64,000 nucleotides of DNA from Pseudonocardia thermophila (GTDB lineage: Bacteria; Actinomycetota; Actinomycetes; Mycobacteriales; Pseudonocardiaceae). How positions within the stretch are numbered: the first letter of the stretch is position 1; every line of letters begins with the position of its first letter. Positions 61,845-64,000 of the stretch are shown here, piece after piece. The translations under genes were made by a program, and so were the position numbers. Location of the stretch: positions 248,001 through 312,000 of the forward strand of contig NZ_FRAP01000002.1 of the NCBI RefSeq assembly GCF_900142365.1, read 5' to 3'. The notes under the pieces are model-generated. The model made no database searches, was not told where the DNA came from, and saw only the letters and a program-made list of their open reading frames with translations.

Positions 61845-62368
61845 GCGAGCCCTCCGATCCGGCGGTACTCCCGGCGGAACGCCGCGCGGGAGCGGGCGAG
61901 CAGCGACTCGGTCGCCGGCACCGTCCGACGCAGCAGCCGCGCCACCTCCCCGACGCCGAGACCGTCGAGGTAGCGCAGGGTCAGCGCGGCCCGGTGCAGG
62001 CTGTCGAGCTGGGCGAGCACGTCGCGGGCGACGAGCGCGTCGATGCGGTTCTCCCACGGGTCGTCGTCGGCGCCCGGCTCCTGCGCGACCGCCGCCAGCC
62101 CCCGGTGCTCGCGCTCCGCGGCCCGCCAGTGGTCGACGAGCTTGTGCCGGGCGATCCCGACCAGCCACGCCGTGCTCGGCACGGGCGGGGGGACCCGGCG
62201 GCAGGCGGTGACGGCGGCGAGGAGCGTCTCCGCCGTCAACTCCTCCGCGAGGGACACCCGCCCGCACCGGGCCAGCAGGTAGCCGTAGACCTGCGGCAGC
62301 GCCTCGTCGTACAGGTCGAGCAGTGCCAGCTCGGCCCGTACGGGTCGGACGTTCTCCCCGCCGCTCAC
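61841..62368 (-). CDS. ECF-type RNA polymerase sigma factor (VOC-coupled)
   Basis: A 175-residue sigma factor with region 2 (SLAEELTAETLLAAVTACRR, STAWLVGIARHKLVDHW) and region 4 (LHRAALTLRYLDGLGVGEVARLLRRTVPATESLLARSRAAFRREY). The coupled downstream VOC gene is the typical partner of this ECF group, which lacks an ordinary anti-sigma factor. ATG 62368 is 40 bases from the end of the minus-strand hydrolase gene. Confidence 0.88.
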   Translation of the reverse strand: MSGGENVRPVRAELALLDLYDEALPQVYGYLLARCGRVSLAEELTAETLLAAVTACRRVPPPVPSTAWLVGIARHKLVDHWRAAEREHRGLAAVAQEPGADDDPWENRIDALVARDVLAQLDSLHRAALTLRYLDGLGVGEVARLLRRTVPATESLLARSRAAFRREYRRIGGLA

Positions 62369-62408
62369 AGCCCTTCATCGCGCGGGCCGGACCGGCTCCG
62401 TCGCGGGT

Positions 62409-63461
62409 TCACCCGATCGTCGCGAGGAAGTCGGTGAAGACCGAGAGCCACTCGTCGCGCTTCTCGATGTGCGGGCTGTGCCCGGCGCCCTCGATGATCG
62501 CGGTCCGGACGGTGCCGCCGGCCGCGGCGTAGCGGTCGAGCACCTCGCGGATCTGCGTGACCATCGGCTGCGGCGGGAACACCTCGGGTCCGGGCCACCC
62601 GTCGATCGCCCCGGACGCCCCGATGGCCCCGATCTCCAGCGGCGATCCGTCAGCGACGACGATGTCCGCGCTGCCGTGCGTCCACAGCACGGGCGGCTTC
62701 GGGTCCAGATCGACGATGCGCGTCCACGAGCAGTACTTGGGCGAGAGCGCGTTGAGCACACCCGTCTTGCCGGGTGCGCTGCCCGGCCAGTTCGGCGACG
62801 GAACGCTGTCGCCGGGGTAGCCGCCCGGCCCGATCATCGTCTTGAGCACCTCGCGGACCAGCAGGTCCTCCCGCTCCTGCGGTTCGCGGTGGCCGGGTGC
62901 GAAGTAGAAGGCGTTGATCACGTTGCGGATCGAGAACGGGCTGTCGGCCGAGTCGTCGCCCGCGGCCAGCCGGGACACCACCTCCGGGTTGGCGGTGCCG
63001 CCGCCGGACCCTGCGCAGTCGTCGTACACCGGCGTGCCGTCGGCGTGCACCCCGCCGTAGCCGTACGGGGACACCGGGTCGAGCAGCGTCAGCGACGCCA
63101 CCGGGTGCTCCGCCGCGTAGTCGACGATCGCGGCCCCGCCGGTCGACCAGCCGACCAGGTGCGGCGGCGCGGTCACGCCGAGGGCGGTCAGCAGTGCGTG
63201 CACGTCGTCGGCCCAGTCGGCCAGGCCCCGGGTAGCGTCCAGCGGCGCGTGCTCGCTGTCGCCGAATCCGCGCATGTCCGGCGCGATCACCCGGTACGTC
63301 CTGGGCAGCCCGGCCATCACGCGCTCGAAGAACCGCGCCGTCGACAGGTTGCCGTGCACGAGCACGATCGGCGCGCCGTCGTCCGGGCCCGACTCGAGCA
63401 CGTGCATCCGGATGCGGTCCGTGTCGACCATCTGGGCGCGGATCCCCGGCAACAGCTCCAT
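62409..63461 (-). CDS. Alpha/beta-fold hydrolase
   Basis: A 350-residue hydrolase. The oxyanion region is IVLVHGNLSTARFFE, the elbow LVGWSTGGAAIVDYAAEHP (Ser in GWSTG), the acid DIVVAD-like near HGSADIVVADGSP, and His in IEGAGHSPHIEKRDEW. ATG 63461 is used since the longer frame to 63665 overlaps the opposite sigma pseudogene. It resembles haloalkane dehalogenase or epoxide-hydrolase relatives only in fold. It reads in the same direction as the sigma-factor gene, 40 bases upstream of it. Confidence 0.83.
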   Translation of the reverse strand: MELLPGIRAQMVDTDRIRMHVLESGPDDGAPIVLVHGNLSTARFFERVMAGLPRTYRVIAPDMRGFGDSEHAPLDATRGLADWADDVHALLTALGVTAPPHLVGWSTGGAAIVDYAAEHPVASLTLLDPVSPYGYGGVHADGTPVYDDCAGSGGGTANPEVVSRLAAGDDSADSPFSIRNVINAFYFAPGHREPQEREDLLVREVLKTMIGPGGYPGDSVPSPNWPGSAPGKTGVLNALSPKYCSWTRIVDLDPKPPVLWTHGSADIVVADGSPLEIGAIGASGAIDGWPGPEVFPPQPMVTQIREVLDRYAAAGGTVRTAIIEGAGHSPHIEKRDEWLSVFTDFLATIG

Positions 63462-63576
63462 GCGCCGCACCCTATGGCCGCGAGGGCGCGTCCGTCCGGG
63501 TGAATCAGTGGATCGAGGCTGGACCACCGGCGCTCTTCCGCAGTGCGGTGCCCGGGTATCGATGCGAAGGGCGCGC

Positions 63577-64000
63577 ATGGGTGACGACGGTGCGGCGGCA
63601 CGGCTCGTGCGGGCCGCAGCGGGGGAGGCGTCCTGGAACGCCCTCGTGGAGACGTTCACGGGCATGCGCTGGGGATCGCGCGCAGCTTCCGGCTCGACGC
63701 GTCCGACGCGGTCCGGACGACCTGGCTGCTCCTGGTGGCGAACTCGCCCGCATCGAGGATCGGCGGCGGCTGCCCGGCTGGCGCGCCACCACCGTGCGCC
63801 GCGCCGCGAGTGCCTGCGCGCCCTGCGCCGCGCGGGCCGCGAGACCCCGGTGGAGGAGGACTGGGCGTACGACCGCGCCGCCGACCTCCCGTCGGCGCTG
63901 ATGGCGCGACAACGCGACGCCGCGCTGTGATGGGCCCTGGGTTCCCTCGGGGGAGCGCTGCCGGCAGCAGCTGCGGGTGCTGATGTCGACGCCCCCGCCG
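63577..64000 (+). pseudogene. Broken ECF sigma-factor gene (cut by window edge)
   Basis: ATG 63577 begins MGDDGAAARLVRAAAGEASWNALVETF, the start typical of a class of actinobacterial sigma factors. The frame shifts near 63676 (continuing GIARSFRLDASDAVRTTWLLLVAN), near 63745 and near 63795 (RECLRALRRAGRETPVEEDW), and reads TGA at 63928-63930, where Trp is expected. A further break follows in a GGGGGA run near 63950. The pieces together match regions 2 and 4 of a normal sigma factor. It continues past the edge. Confidence 0.65.

Overview
The window is a very GC-rich, densely coded actinobacterial chromosome segment. Gene content fits a soil actinomycete of the Pseudonocardia type: a glucosylglycerate hydrolase operon, a DUF3040 protein, Asp23-type sigma operons, IclR/P450 and IclR/MFS pairs, an FBP-domain protein, and many ATGA stop/start overlaps. 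This assignment is inference from gene families. No rRNA, tRNA, CRISPR array, intact transposon or prophage was seen.

Layout. 1-1854: end of an iron-siderophore ABC importer (permease cut by the window edge, plus binding lipoprotein). 2205-3638: drug-type MFS pump flanked by repeats. 4062-6168: FBP-domain protein, then a four-gene minus-strand operon of two small proteins, an ECF sigma factor and an Asp23/Gls24 protein carrying an anti-sigma-type zinc motif. 6371-10113: an aromatic ring-cleavage locus in decay (two extradiol dioxygenases and a fumarylacetoacetate-hydrolase-type gene, all broken, around an intact GntR regulator). 10284-14486: a hydroxyacid-oxoacid transhydrogenase-like dehydrogenase and a large FAD/Fe-S D-2-hydroxyacid dehydrogenase. 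14745-20942: an AlkZ/HTH_42-type protein, an MHS-family MFS, then an overlapping MFS-IclR-P450 operon. 20940-24053: a graveyard of truncated genes around one intact hydrolase.

24054-32475: a hydrolase-DUF5519 fusion lacking its catalytic Ser and His, a RutA-like monooxygenase, a WYL regulator/VOC pair, a frameshifted ATP-grasp ligase divergent from a diverged glutamyl-tRNA synthetase, and a PhaC-like protein. 32525-39950: a flavin/PPOX protein, a membrane-anchored ricin-lectin protein, type II NADH dehydrogenase, DUF3040, pyruvate phosphate dikinase and a spermidine-synthase-like protein. 40268-46994: a complete glucosylglycerate uptake and hydrolysis operon (binding lipoprotein, two permeases, ATPase, GH63 hydrolase) with a divergent ROK regulator. 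46973-53345: an XRE-cupin regulator facing a GS-III/glutamate-synthase-like cluster resembling the N-methylglutamate pathway (gmaS, mgsABC, FAD oxidoreductase). 53409-60346: a Baeyer-Villiger monooxygenase locus (MetX-like hydrolase, AcoR-like regulator without GAFTGA, BVMO, formamidase-like protein, SDR) joined by a repeated operator GTGTCC-N7-GGACAC. 60603-64000: triple-VOC protein, ECF sigma factor, hydrolase and a broken second sigma-factor gene.

Cross-cutting signals are a family of about 21-22 nt GCGAGTC repeats confined to intergenic spaces, matching GntR-type operators in the ring-cleavage locus, and patches of clustered frameshifts that are either pseudogene decay or local sequence error.
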